From NCBI GenBank assembly GCA_009859145.1, contig VRVR01000015.1, positions 1 to 64,000 of the forward strand: a stretch of DNA of 64,000 bases. The letters are read 5' to 3'. The notes below the pieces were generated by a model. The model was not told the origin of the DNA. It saw only the letters and a program-made list of their open reading frames with translations, and searched no databases. Of this stretch, positions 1 through 10,000 are shown piece by piece; position 1 is the first letter of the stretch; the number at the start of each line of letters is the position of its first letter. The position numbers and the translations under genes are program-made. This DNA comes from Andalucia godoyi (Eukaryota; Discoba; Jakobea; Jakobida; Andaluciidae).

Positions 1-597
1 CTTGCTGCACAGCGCCTGCAGCGAGATCGCCGACAGCACATCGGCTTGCGAGTACCCAATTCCGTCAGCATGCAGATCGTCATAGAGCTGCGCCAGCTGC
101 TCGCTCATCAAAGTCGCTGGAAAGACGAACTCCTCCGGTGAAGCATCAGATTCGCCCCTGTGACACAGAACACCATGCTTCCTCCACAAAGACTGCATTT
201 CGGAAGGCGACGTCGCTATCGAGGACGGTGCCGAGATGGGCTGACCGAGCCGCGGATCTCGGACTGTTTCCTCTGCTTCAAGACGCAGCGCATTCATCTG
301 TTCGCTCACCCGCGGGAGATGGTCAGCACCCGAAAGACGTCCAATGACAAGCTGGATTCGCTGGATCTCGCCTAGTGCTGATTGAACGGAGCTCTCGCAC
401 GTTGATACGACACGACCGTGCTCCGCAATGCGCGCCTCAAATGTTCCTTCGTACAATCGAATCTCTTCCTCCAGTTCGGACATCTGCTGCTTGCACTGCT
501 GCAACCGTGACAACAATCGCTCATCCGTCGGTGCTGCAGAGACCTCTGCTTCTAGTCGACCAACGTCAGCCGTCAATGATGCTCTCAACCGAGCCAT
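1..597 (-). CDS. Coiled-coil protein, 3' part cut by window edge
   Basis: An open minus-strand frame runs from an ATG at 597 off the left edge, giving at least 199 residues. The first 80 residues are charged and helical with heptad-like Leu spacing (for example LLSRLQQCKQQMSELEEEI), followed by a looser segment around SPSEMQSLWRKHG and another helical stretch. The same frame is open for about 26 codons above the ATG and still reads like helical protein, up to a TGA near 676-678. The true start may therefore lie upstream across an intron; a TGCAG at about 640 could be the acceptor. No family was recognised. It lies about 190 bp downstream of the cysteine protease on the same strand. Confidence 0.6.
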   Translation of the reverse strand, partial: MARLRASLTADVGRLEAEVSAAPTDERLLSRLQQCKQQMSELEEEIRLYEGTFEARIAEHGRVVSTCESSVQSALGEIQRIQLVIGRLSGADHLPRVSEQMNALRLEAEETVRDPRLGQPISAPSSIATSPSEMQSLWRKHGVLCHRGESDASPEEFVFPATLMSEQLAQLYDDLHADGIGYSQADVLSAISLQALCSK

Positions 598-783
598 CCG
601 GGTCCGCTCCGCGATGAAACTCTCTCTTAACGCCTTTGCAACTACCGGCTGCGCGTTCTGCAGTTGTACACAGATTTGGGCACGTCAGCGGGTCACTGCA
701 AGTGTAGCGATAAGAGGTGAGGAGGACGATGGTTACAGATGGAGAACGATTTCTGAAAAGAAAGGAAATCAAAATGATTTATT

Positions 784-2409
784 CTATGCAGCGTACACGA
801 CAACTGCATCTGTAGCAATACCGCAGTTGTTATTGTGGTTGCGTGCCATCCAGATATATCCGTTATTCGCCCAGTATGAAGACCAGCTGTTACGTACAAT
901 GTAGTAGTCTCCGCCGCTGGAGTCAGTGCCATATCCACTGGCTACAACCGCATGATCAAGGTCCGCAGCATCGGATTTGCACGTCGGCTCATAATAAACA
1001 CCACTACCGTAGAAGATAAACGACCGTGTAACCATAATGGCTACGGACACCGGGCCGACATTCGCAATCGCAGACGTGAGTGCTAATTCGTCTCCGACCG
1101 TCACATTCGCATATGACGCAATCTTGACATTGAACTTTGTGGCATCACTGTTGCAGTAGCCGTCCTGTCCAAGATAAGGGTAGTCTTGATCGAGGTTCAA
1201 TCCAACATTGTTCTGGAGCATATAGTCGTAAGCAGCAAAGGAATTTCCACCGTCGCAGCCGTTATTGAACGGATTCCATGCGCAGTCGACATACTGCTGC
1301 GGCGTCAACACTGGCAGCTGACCATACTTCATGAAATACGCTGACTCCAGAGTCTCGGTCGCCGAAAAGGACCAGCACGATCCGCAGAACGCTTGGTCCT
1401 TGACAGGGGTCTCTGCTCCCTTTGATGTCCAATCGACAGACGCTGGTAGGGGGTCGGAGACGCTCGGTACATACGATTCCGGTGCGTTTGCAGCGAGGGA
1501 CATGGGCTTGGACGATACAAACGATCCCTTCAGCTCATCAATATGCATGTCTGCAAAGTCATTCACATGCATGCGGAAAGCCTTGTGATTCGAATTGTGA
1601 TCATGGATGAACAACAAGTTATCGATGAACAAAGTGTGCCTCTTGTCGTGCTCGCCGTCGGCAGAGTAGTTTCTTCCGTGAATGTTCTTGTACTTGCTGA
1701 AGGCACTGGAGTGCGAGTTTGGTGGGAACATTGCCTCCATGTAGTGAAGCGAAGACCGCGAGCGCTCTCCAATCGTCTCTGCAGCCTCGGACGTGCAGAC
1801 TGCGGGAGCTGCAAAATCGGAGTTTCCGAAAAGACGAGGCTCAAACGAAGTGTAGTCCACAACATACTGGTCAAAGTGCGACATGCCAATGACGTTGTAT
1901 CCCATCATGGCGAATCGAACGGGGACAGCGAAACCGCCTTGAACATTCACGTAGAAATCATAAACGTTGGTCTTGCTACCTTCAGGGTCCGTGAGTCGCC
2001 AGTGCTGAACTTGCTGCTGGTTCAAAAACTCAACAGCGACAAACGTCCAGCCAGAAAGAGTCAGGTCTGGAAGCATGGTTGTCAGACTAATGTTCTGCCC
2101 AGCAGGGTTCTGCGCCACAGCGCACGCAGGCTTGTTGATGCGAGTGTACACCTCGTACGTAGTCGGCTGGGACACATCATTGCGATAAATGAAGTAATCA
2201 AGACCGTTATACCACTCCAAGCGAATGCGACCATTCACTCCGTCGTAACGCAACGTGACGGGCTCGACGAGATGCGCATATGGAAGGGAGAATGTTCCGG
2301 TCAGCAAGAAGCTGTTTGGGAACTTCGGAACAGACACTGCTGCAGCGAGCCCAATCAGCGACGCAGCTGCCACGAGCGCGACGCAGGACTTCAGCAGAGA
2401 CAGAGACAT
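784..2409 (-). CDS. Secreted papain-family (C1A) cysteine protease with N-terminal extra domain
   Basis: 541 residues, a lysosomal or secreted endopeptidase of the cathepsin L type. A signal peptide (hydrophobic residues about 5-25) precedes a roughly 200-residue beta-rich domain not found in ordinary cathepsins. An I29 propeptide-like segment follows (about 237-295, with FSKYKNIHGR and VNDFADM). The mature protease starts near LPASVDW (321). The catalytic set is complete: Gln339, Cys345 in GSCWSF, His486 in LDHAVV and Asn507 in RNSWS. The N-terminal layout recalls Dictyostelium counting-factor-associated protein D; that comparison is from memory. The stop TAG is followed directly by AATAAA (rc of 778-783), so the 3' UTR is very short. 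It is divergent from the ABCF gene. Confidence 0.93.
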   Translation of the reverse strand: MSLSLLKSCVALVAAASLIGLAAAVSVPKFPNSFLLTGTFSLPYAHLVEPVTLRYDGVNGRIRLEWYNGLDYFIYRNDVSQPTTYEVYTRINKPACAVAQNPAGQNISLTTMLPDLTLSGWTFVAVEFLNQQQVQHWRLTDPEGSKTNVYDFYVNVQGGFAVPVRFAMMGYNVIGMSHFDQYVVDYTSFEPRLFGNSDFAAPAVCTSEAAETIGERSRSSLHYMEAMFPPNSHSSAFSKYKNIHGRNYSADGEHDKRHTLFIDNLLFIHDHNSNHKAFRMHVNDFADMHIDELKGSFVSSKPMSLAANAPESYVPSVSDPLPASVDWTSKGAETPVKDQAFCGSCWSFSATETLESAYFMKYGQLPVLTPQQYVDCAWNPFNNGCDGGNSFAAYDYMLQNNVGLNLDQDYPYLGQDGYCNSDATKFNVKIASYANVTVGDELALTSAIANVGPVSVAIMVTRSFIFYGSGVYYEPTCKSDAADLDHAVVASGYGTDSSGGDYYIVRNSWSSYWANNGYIWMARNHNNNCGIATDAVVVYAA

Positions 2410-2844
2410 GAACGCCGAGTTTTTAAAAGAAATAAAAACAAAGAAACGAGAGAGAACAGAACAGAAGAGGAGGAATTATAACAACACGAAGTAGGAAGAA
2501 AGAAGCAAAGCAAAGCAAAAAAAAAAATTATATTAAAAAAAATGCGGCAGAACAGAAAGGAAATTCCAAAGGGAACGGCAAATGCGAAAGGAAACAGCGA
2601 TGCAGTTTGAACTCAGGAAGGGGAAATCCCCTTTGGATTTTCGCTGCTTATGTACTGGTGCTTCAAGTGAGACTGGCCACAGCTGTCCGCCCTCTGCTTT
2701 TTCTTTTTTGATTCCACTGGTGTGCATGTATGCTCAGGTTTTTTTTTTTTCGCGTTTCATTTTCTGTTTTTTATATTTATTTTTCTTTTTTGTTTCCGGC
2801 TTAGGGACGACAACTCAAAAAAGGAAAAAGAGAAAACACCCAGG
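2410..2844. other. Divergent intergenic region between protease and ABCF genes
   Basis: 435 bp shared upstream region. It holds an A-rich stretch at about 2505-2545 on the protease side and a T-rich stretch at about 2735-2800 just before the ABCF start. The frame is open upstream of the ABCF ATG through the T-rich stretch, but the extension is only Phe-rich translation of the tract with no ATG. No RNA gene or repeat was seen. Confidence 0.6.
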
Positions 2845-4326
2845 ATGTCTATTCTGCAAATTGAACCACTTACGTTGCGGATTTCCGATGTCCACTCAGC
2901 TGCAAGCGACAAGGTAATTCTCGAGAACACGTCACTTGCAATCGACAAGAAGCGCAAGTATGCTCTTCTGGGGAAGAACGGGTGTGGAAAGAGTACGCTG
3001 CTGAAGTATATTCAAAAGCAACTGCCCTATGATTGCCATCTATGTGAACAAGAAGTGTCCGACTCGGACAAGACATGCTACGAGCACTTTATCTCTCTCT
3101 TTCCCGAGATCGATGCTGTTTTCAAGCAACCGGACTCGGTGGAGCGCGACACCGTCCTAGTTGAAAATGACTTTGACAAGGTCAACGTGCTGATTCGACG
3201 TCTGGCAGCTGGTCTAGACATCAATTTGGATGTGAAGATTAACCAGTTATCCGGGGGTTGGAAGATGCGTTTGTCCATCGCCGGTGGCATTCTCTTGAAA
3301 CCCAAGTTGCTGATTCTGGATGAGCCAACCAATCATCTTGATCTGGAAGCGACGGTATTTTTGACGGAATTCCTCCAAGAATATCGAAATGCCATTCTGG
3401 TTGTGTCGCATGACGAGGCATTCATTGACAATGTTAGCGATTTTTTGTGGTACATCACGGACGATCGACAGTTGCGCGTGTTTGCTACAGACTATCACAC
3501 ATTCCGCCAACAACTGAAGGACGAGTATGATATTGCAACGAAGCACTACAAAGATTACCAAAAGAAGTTGGCAAACTATAAGAAATCGGGCAAAACAAAG
3601 GAAGAGGTAGACAAATTCATCAAAAAACACGACATGCCTCGGCCGAACCCGCCGTATGAGGTCCGTGTTTTGTTTTATCAAGTGCCGGTTATTGAGCGGT
3701 GCATTATTGAGCTTGAGCACGTGTCCTTTAACTACCCTTTTGTTGCAGAAGATGGATCGGCGGGTACCAAACAGATTTTGAAAGATATCAATTTCTCGGT
3801 GTGGATGAATTCGCGTATCACACTGACGGGGAAGAACGGGAGCGGGAAGAGTACGTTGCTCAAGTTGATTGCGGGACAGTTGGAGCCATCAGCAGGATAT
3901 CGACACTTTGACCAGCGTATTCGAGTGGGCTACTATTCACAGCACTTCAATCTCCCAGAGGACATCACTCCCGTGCAGTATTTGATGAACGTGTCCATCG
4001 AAAAGGTTGAAGAACAGAAAGCGCGCCAGTATCTTGGTACGATCGGACTCAAAACGGAATCTCACGGCAAGCTCATTGGTGAACTGTCTGGTGGTCAAAA
4101 GTCGCGAACCCTTCTCGCGTCTCTCTTCTTAATTCAGCCGCATATTTTGTTGCTAGACGAGCCCACGAACCATCTCGACATCGAGACCATTGAGGGCCTT
4201 ACGAATGCAATCAACGAATATTCAGGTGGACTCGTCATGATCACACATGACAAGCGACTGATTGAGAAAACTGAGAGCGAGATTTATGTCGTTGAAAATC
4301 AAGGAGTCAAGAAAGTGTCGAAGTAA
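2845..4326 (+). CDS. ABCF-family ATPase (GCN20/EF-3 type)
   Basis: 493 residues from the ATG at 2845 (MSILQIEPL). Two ABC domains sit in tandem without membrane helices, as in soluble ABCF proteins that act on ribosomes. Domain 1: Walker A GKNGCGKST at 43-51, signature LSGGWKMR at 135, Walker B LLILDEPTNHLD at 155. Domain 2: Walker A GKNGSGKST at about 329, signature LSGGQKSR at 414, Walker B LLLDEPTNHLD at about 435. A charged helical linker lies between them (YKDYQKKLANYKKS). It lacks the long N-terminal extension of GCN20/ABCF1, so it is a short member; the subfamily is not decided. It converges on ETFDH, with 60 bp between the stop codons. Confidence 0.93.
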   Translation: MSILQIEPLTLRISDVHSAASDKVILENTSLAIDKKRKYALLGKNGCGKSTLLKYIQKQLPYDCHLCEQEVSDSDKTCYEHFISLFPEIDAVFKQPDSVERDTVLVENDFDKVNVLIRRLAAGLDINLDVKINQLSGGWKMRLSIAGGILLKPKLLILDEPTNHLDLEATVFLTEFLQEYRNAILVVSHDEAFIDNVSDFLWYITDDRQLRVFATDYHTFRQQLKDEYDIATKHYKDYQKKLANYKKSGKTKEEVDKFIKKHDMPRPNPPYEVRVLFYQVPVIERCIIELEHVSFNYPFVAEDGSAGTKQILKDINFSVWMNSRITLTGKNGSGKSTLLKLIAGQLEPSAGYRHFDQRIRVGYYSQHFNLPEDITPVQYLMNVSIEKVEEQKARQYLGTIGLKTESHGKLIGELSGGQKSRTLLASLFLIQPHILLLDEPTNHLDIETIEGLTNAINEYSGGLVMITHDKRLIEKTESEIYVVENQGVKKVSK

Positions 4327-4386
4327 AACTAAAAATATTAGATGGCAGTTAACAGAAAGACGATTCGACTCTGCTTTACGAGTGCA

Positions 4387-6072
4387 CTACATTTGCGCGG
4401 CATACGCAGGGCCCCCAGAACCCTCCGGCACGACCCAGTTAATGTTCTGCGTAGGATCCTTGATATCACAAGCCTTGCAATGCAAGCAATTCTGAGCATT
4501 GATGACAAGCCGCCCTTCAACATACTCATACACTTTTGCTGGGCAAAATCTGCTCTCCGGCCCATCATACACCGGAAGATTCACCTTCTGCGGCACTGCC
4601 GGATCCTTGAGCGTCAGATGGGCAGGCTGGTCGTGTTCGTGATTCGTACCTGAGCGCGCAAGCTGCGTCAAAAGGTCAAATGAAATCACGCCGTCCGGCT
4701 TCGGGTAGGCAATCTTTTCACATTCGGCAGCCGGCTTCGTGCACTCGTGGTCAGCATGCTTCATGTGCAGAGTCCATGGTGCACGTCCGCGAAACAGGTA
4801 CGTATCCACTGCAGAGTACGCAAGAGCAGGCAGAAATCCCCACTGGAATGCCGGACGGATGTTGCGGACCTTGTGCAAATCTTCCCAGACCCAAGAGTTC
4901 TTCAAACGGTCATAATAACTGGTGGCCTCGGAACTTCCGGAATTGAATGCCTCCACAATGGCCTCGGCTGCAAGCATGCCCGACTTCATTGCATTGTGTG
5001 TGCCCTTGATCTTTGGAACATTGACAAATCCAGCGGAATCTCCAACAAGTACGCCTCCCGGAAACGAAACCTTGGGCAGAGACTGCAGCCCGCCTTCTGA
5101 AATGGTGCGCGCCCCGTATGAAATGCACCTGCCTCCTTCGAGCAAACTTTGAATGAACGGATGTTTCTTCCATCTTTGCAGCTCTTGGAAGGGACTCAAA
5201 TATGTATTTTCGTAATCAAGGCCAACCACAAACCCAAGCGACACCTTGTTGTTCTCCCAATGGTACAGCCAGGACCCTCCATACGTCTTCATATCCATCG
5301 GCCATCCAACGGTGTGCACAATCTTTCCTGCCTCAAACTTGGACGGCACAACCTCCCACACTTCCTTCACCCCAAGACCGTACGTTTGTGGGTCTGCATT
5401 CTTTCGCAGCCCAAACTTGTCAAAAAGATTCTTGGTGAGTGATCCACGACAGCCTTCTCCTAGAACCGTCTGACGAGCTCGCAGCTGCACGCCAGGAGCG
5501 AAGCTGTCCTTCACGGTGCCGTCCTTTGCAATTCCGGAATCACTTGTGATAACACCTCGAAGCTGCCCATCCTCGACAATAACATCCGCTGCGGCAAAAC
5601 CAGGGAAAACATCGACCCCAGCATCCTCGCATTGCTTTCCCAGCCATTGAACAACAGCGCCAAGGGAGACGATGTAATTGCCGTGATTCTGCATCTGAGG
5701 AGGGGTTGGAAGTCGGACATGTTTCTTGTCGTTCAGAAGCCAAACAAAGTAATCATTCTTGGCCTCTTGGTGGATCGGAGCACCAAGAGATTTCCAGTCT
5801 GGGATAAGCTCATTCATGGCCTGCATCTCAATGCAGGCTCCCGACAGCGTGTGGGCGCCAATCTCAGCGCCCTTTTCAATCACACAAACATTCAAATTCG
5901 AATCCAGCTGTTTCAGTCGAAGGGCAGTAGCGAGTCCGGCGGGACCTGCGCCAACGATCAGAACATCAAACTCCATCACTTCGCGGTCCACATTCGGAGC
6001 CAGCGCAAAAAGCCGCTTGGACACAGCGCTGCAGCTTATCTTCTTTACCGGATTCGAAAAGATGCGGAACAT
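4387..6072 (-). CDS. ETFDH: Electron transfer flavoprotein-ubiquinone oxidoreductase, mitochondrial
   Basis: 561 residues. It passes electrons from ETF (fatty-acid and amino-acid dehydrogenases) to ubiquinone at the inner mitochondrial membrane. The first ~28 residues are basic and serine-rich with few acids, a plausible mitochondrial presequence. The FAD-binding dinucleotide motif VLIVGAGPAG has its glycines at 41, 43 and 46. The C-terminus carries the 4Fe-4S ferredoxin-like segment, with cysteines in SRFCPAK and NCLHCKACDI, and ends in the family-typical NINWVVPEGSGGP. The ATG at 6072 is used; an upstream TTG in the same frame adds only two codons. Its length is close to the usual ~600. A long (GA)n tract lies 64 bp upstream. 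Confidence 0.97.
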   Translation of the reverse strand: MFRIFSNPVKKISCSAVSKRLFALAPNVDREVMEFDVLIVGAGPAGLATALRLKQLDSNLNVCVIEKGAEIGAHTLSGACIEMQAMNELIPDWKSLGAPIHQEAKNDYFVWLLNDKKHVRLPTPPQMQNHGNYIVSLGAVVQWLGKQCEDAGVDVFPGFAAADVIVEDGQLRGVITSDSGIAKDGTVKDSFAPGVQLRARQTVLGEGCRGSLTKNLFDKFGLRKNADPQTYGLGVKEVWEVVPSKFEAGKIVHTVGWPMDMKTYGGSWLYHWENNKVSLGFVVGLDYENTYLSPFQELQRWKKHPFIQSLLEGGRCISYGARTISEGGLQSLPKVSFPGGVLVGDSAGFVNVPKIKGTHNAMKSGMLAAEAIVEAFNSGSSEATSYYDRLKNSWVWEDLHKVRNIRPAFQWGFLPALAYSAVDTYLFRGRAPWTLHMKHADHECTKPAAECEKIAYPKPDGVISFDLLTQLARSGTNHEHDQPAHLTLKDPAVPQKVNLPVYDGPESRFCPAKVYEYVEGRLVINAQNCLHCKACDIKDPTQNINWVVPEGSGGPAYAAQM

Positions 6073-6133
6073 TCTCAACTACCTCTCTAAGACGCCAATA
6101 CGTATGGATCAGACGACGTATGAATTCTAAAAC

Positions 6134-6135
<2 letters not shown>

Positions 6136-6203
<68 letters not shown>
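6136..6203. repeat. (GA)n microsatellite, about 68 bp
   Basis: An uninterrupted GA dinucleotide run, read as CT on the coding strand of ETFDH, whose ATG is 64 bp away. It would lie in the promoter or 5' UTR. Confidence 0.98.
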
Positions 6204-6207
<4 letters not shown>

Positions 6208-6766
6208 TCAAAAGTGAAGAAAACCTGGTTTTCGACTTCAGAAAGCGCCAAGCTCAAGCTCCTTTCGACTTCAACCTCTCGTGCTCTCACTACTGCGTAC
6301 GACAGTAGTCGTCGTGAATCCGGCCATCACGTTGGGATTAATTAAGCACCCGCCGCCTTGGGGGGGGAGCGTCCTTGAGAGAATTGTTGTACCACGTACG
6401 CTATTCCAGTTTCGAACCATCCTGGAGCAGTAAATCCTCAGTGGACATAAGAACTCCGCAGATTAACGATGACAGCTTTGCAGAAACACAAAAGAGAAAT
6501 GCACACTGAGAAAAATAATGTGTCTTTTCGGTGTAACACGCCGCTGCCACTTACTGCAATTGCGATATGATGAAGCAATCTAAAGCACACGTAAACAAGC
6601 ACGCTGCCACGCGCCATGCGCATGCGTTTGCTATCTTGGCATCTCCGTCACACGATGCTCCGATTCGTTTCGCCCCGTTTTGATCATGAAATCCCTATAA
6701 ACACGCCATCGCGTTTGCATTCTCGCACAGCGACGCTCATTACTTATTCTTTATTTTTATTGTCCA

Positions 6767-6863
6767 TGCAACGCAACATCTCTCGTAAGAACGTCTCGCA
6801 TGCCGAGGGGCGTGTTGGGGCCCACCCCCTTCCCAATCATGCTATGCATGTTGTTGCGTTGCA
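6767..6863. repeat. Inverted repeat enclosing a GC-rich hairpin
   Basis: TGCAACGCAACA (6767-6778) is the exact reverse complement of TGTTGCGTTGCA (6852-6863). The 73 bp between them include a second hairpin at 6806-6830: AGGGG and GTG on the 5' side pair with CAC and CCCCT on the 3' side, with one bulged C and a loop TTGGGGCC. It could be a structured RNA or a DNA structure; no known family was recognised. Confidence 0.6.
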
Positions 6864-7057
6864 ACATTGATTATGGGTGATCAGCGATGATTATCCGTGG
6901 TCAGTGTACAATGTAGGCGTCCGGAGTAAAAGTCTTCGTATACGCGAGTGGGTATGAATGCGAATGTGGTATACAAGTGGGTGCTTCTTGACTGTTCGGC
7001 TATGTATTACTATAATCATTATTATTATTTACTTTGCCTTCCTCACTCACGCTTGTG

Positions 7058-10000
7058 TCAGGAGCGGGACGCCAGTTTTGCCATGATGTCTTCCTTCTCC
7101 AAAACAAGACGATCCATGTCTGCTTGAATTTCAGCAGCTCTTTCAAAATCTTCATTGTCCGACGCTGCAACAATGTCTGCATCGTGCTGCATCAGTACCT
7201 GTTCAATTTCAATCAACCTGGCATTCCAGATGATGGCAGGATCCTCCTCCTCCGTTTGCATCGCTTCCACAGTGCTTCCTGCCTCTGCATCATCATCTGT
7301 CTCCTCGTGCATTTCCGTATCGGCATCGGCACTCACATTCGGAGCCAAGAAATCAAACGACGGCGACACTTCAGCACCAGGACTTTCCGCTCCCAGCGAA
7401 TGTGCATTTGCTGCTGATGCGTCTTCATCACTCGACAACCCAAGCATATCATGGAAGCCGACGGACAGCTCATCTTCCACATGTCCAGCATGTTCGGTAC
7501 TCTCTTCTGCATCCACCTCTGTTGACTCCACTGAGCTTTCCGGCAACAACACCATGCCGTTTGCAACGTCGGATGCATGTTTCGACGAGAGAACTTTGCG
7601 CTCGGTTTCGCAGACGGACATTTCCTGACGAACATAGTCCAGCTCCTGAATGGACATCTTCTTGCCAGAGGACATCTCCTTTCCCAAAAGATTCAGTTGC
7701 TCGGTAAGGAAACGAATTCTTTCGATGTCATATGTCCGCTCTTCCTGCTGAAGAAGAGAGCTCGCCATGACAGATTCATTCGACAACTGTTCTGATTTTC
7801 GGTTCTCTGCCAACAGCTCATCGGACAATGCGGAAATCATTGTCTCACCTTCCACTTGCAGTTGTTGGAACTGCTTGATTTCATTGGTAATCCGCTGTGC
7901 TTCGCGGAAATTGCGGGCGGCGACGGCCAGCTTCTTCTCCTTTTCTAACTCAGGCAGTCGCACTTCAGCGGTTGCCATGTTTTGCCGCATCGAGGAAATT
8001 TCATTCTGAATTCTAAGCTTACTGCTCGCCGATTTCTGAATGTCCTCTTCCAGCGCGGATACCGATTCCCGCAATCGTTCAATTCGTCGATAGGCAGCAT
8101 TTTCAACATCGCGGATCGACGATAGAATCTTCAATTCCTCAACAGACTGTTCTGTCAGAGACTCTGCTTCCGAAGCCTGGGTTTCCAAAGCCGCATACTG
8201 CGCAGCAAGACGGTCAAAAACTTCTCGGGACTTCCTTTCTCTTTCTCGAAACACCAGTGCCTTGGAATCAACCTCTGCCTGCTTCTTCGCCACATCCGCT
8301 CTTTCCTTCTCAAATGATCGGAGGATGTCGGTCAGCTGCTTCTGCTCGGCTATTATCTGATCCTTGTCTCGATCAAACCGCGACGACATCTGAGAAATAC
8401 GAGTGACGGTTTCCTCATGCGTCTTTGTCAATCGTGAATGCTCCGCGCGCTTCAGCCGGAGCTGCACCTCCAACGCAGCAATTTCTTCTTCAACTGCCTG
8501 CTTTCTCCTTTCAACTTCCGTCTTTTGCTGTTGCAAGTCGGCAGTAGAGGAATCGATCTTCGCTTGAAGGGATGCCATGCGCTGACGCACATCCTCCAGA
8601 TCCAAGTTGGCATGCCGTTCACGGCGAGCGATTCTCAACGATGCTTCGCTGATTTCGGACTCCAGATTCAAGATGTCCTCGGAAGGAACATAAATATTTT
8701 GTTCTACGATCATCTCTTGTTCCGCGAGAAGACTCTGCATTTGATCCAAGTATGTTTCAAACACTTTCTTGCGCTGCTCCGCAGTTTCCTGAGTCGCCTT
8801 TTCGATTTCCGCAAACTTAGACTCAAACCCATCTAACAGGAACTGAGTTTGTGCAATGGATTCCAGACACTTCCCGATGCGCTCTGTAACAATGTTTGCC
8901 CGGTCGAAATCCTCAGACATCGCAGCCTCTTCCAATTCATTCTGCAAGCTCGCACTGGCTCGACGCAGTTCTGAGAGATCGCAAAACGCCTTTCGCCGAA
9001 GAAAGGACGAACATCTCATCTCATTGCGGATGCTGTCTTCTGTACCACGGACTTTGCTCAAATCACGTTGCAGCGCAGCATTCAGCGCCTCCGCTGCCTG
9101 CAGCAAGTGCTTCGGAATCGCCGCGGTCGGAATGTCAGCCTTCATCTGCAGAGACTCCTGTTGGGGCACCTGCTGTGCAAGAACAACCGATTCGCTCTTG
9201 GAGTCCGTCGTCGTGCTTGCAGGCACTTCAACGGCATGAATTGCAGGTGCAGATGCAGGCGCCGCCGACACAATTGGTTTTTGATCTAATGGATTCTTAT
9301 GATCCGCATTCACCGGCACTTTGTCTACACGCAGAGCATCCTCCTCATCAGCCGCTCCATCCAGTTTTCTACTGTTTTCATTTGCAGGTGCCAAATTATC
9401 TGTTTTCGACATGGAAGTGGCAACTGCAGGAGCCGGTTGCTTCCGATCTGACGAAATCTCTTGATCGACGTCAGCCGGCGCAGGGTCCGATTGCAAAGCC
9501 TCCGCCTGACTGTCCGTTCCATCCTCCGTTTTTCCGCTGCCATCAGCAGCTCCAATTTTACCTCCTTTCCGTCTGCGAGTGGCAACCCGAGCAGGTTGCT
9601 TCCGTTCACTAGTCTCGCCGGAAGTTCCCTCAACAGGCGATGGCGGGCGGAAGACGACCGCATCATCCAGAACCGGCGCAACGGTCTTTGGTCCATTGGA
9701 GCTTCTCGCTCCTACCGTGGCGGAATCGACAGCAGAAGACGCATTGGACAACACGCTAGCAGACACGCGGCTGCTGTCTTCTCCGGCATTTCTTTGCGGT
9801 GGTCCTCCAGTGTTGGAGCTGGTGCTCTGACTACTCCGCTCGCTGGATGCATGTGCACTCGAATGAGCCGATGCAGGGCTGCTACTATGAGCAGCAGTTC
9901 CCGACGATCCAGAAGTCGCCTTTCTCGTCGATGTCGGCGCAACGTTCATCCCCGCAAACAGCCCCATATCATCCGAAGCAGCTCCAGCCGATGCAACCCC

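Larger units (their letters stand above)
6073..7057. other. Intergenic region with GA tract and a GC-rich hairpin element
   Basis: 985 bp between two minus-strand genes. It holds the (GA)n tract at 6136-6203, a run of eight or more G near 6361, a 12-bp inverted repeat (6767-6778 with 6852-6863), and inside that a GC-rich hairpin (6806-6830) shared with 28374-28402. No convincing protein or tRNA gene is visible. The 3' UTR of the following coiled-coil gene and the 5' region of ETFDH must lie here. Confidence 0.6.

Noticed and set aside
6380-6450. Possible tRNA T-arm (GGTTCGAAAC on the minus strand)
   Set aside because: No acceptor stem, anticodon arm or matching D-arm can be drawn around it.
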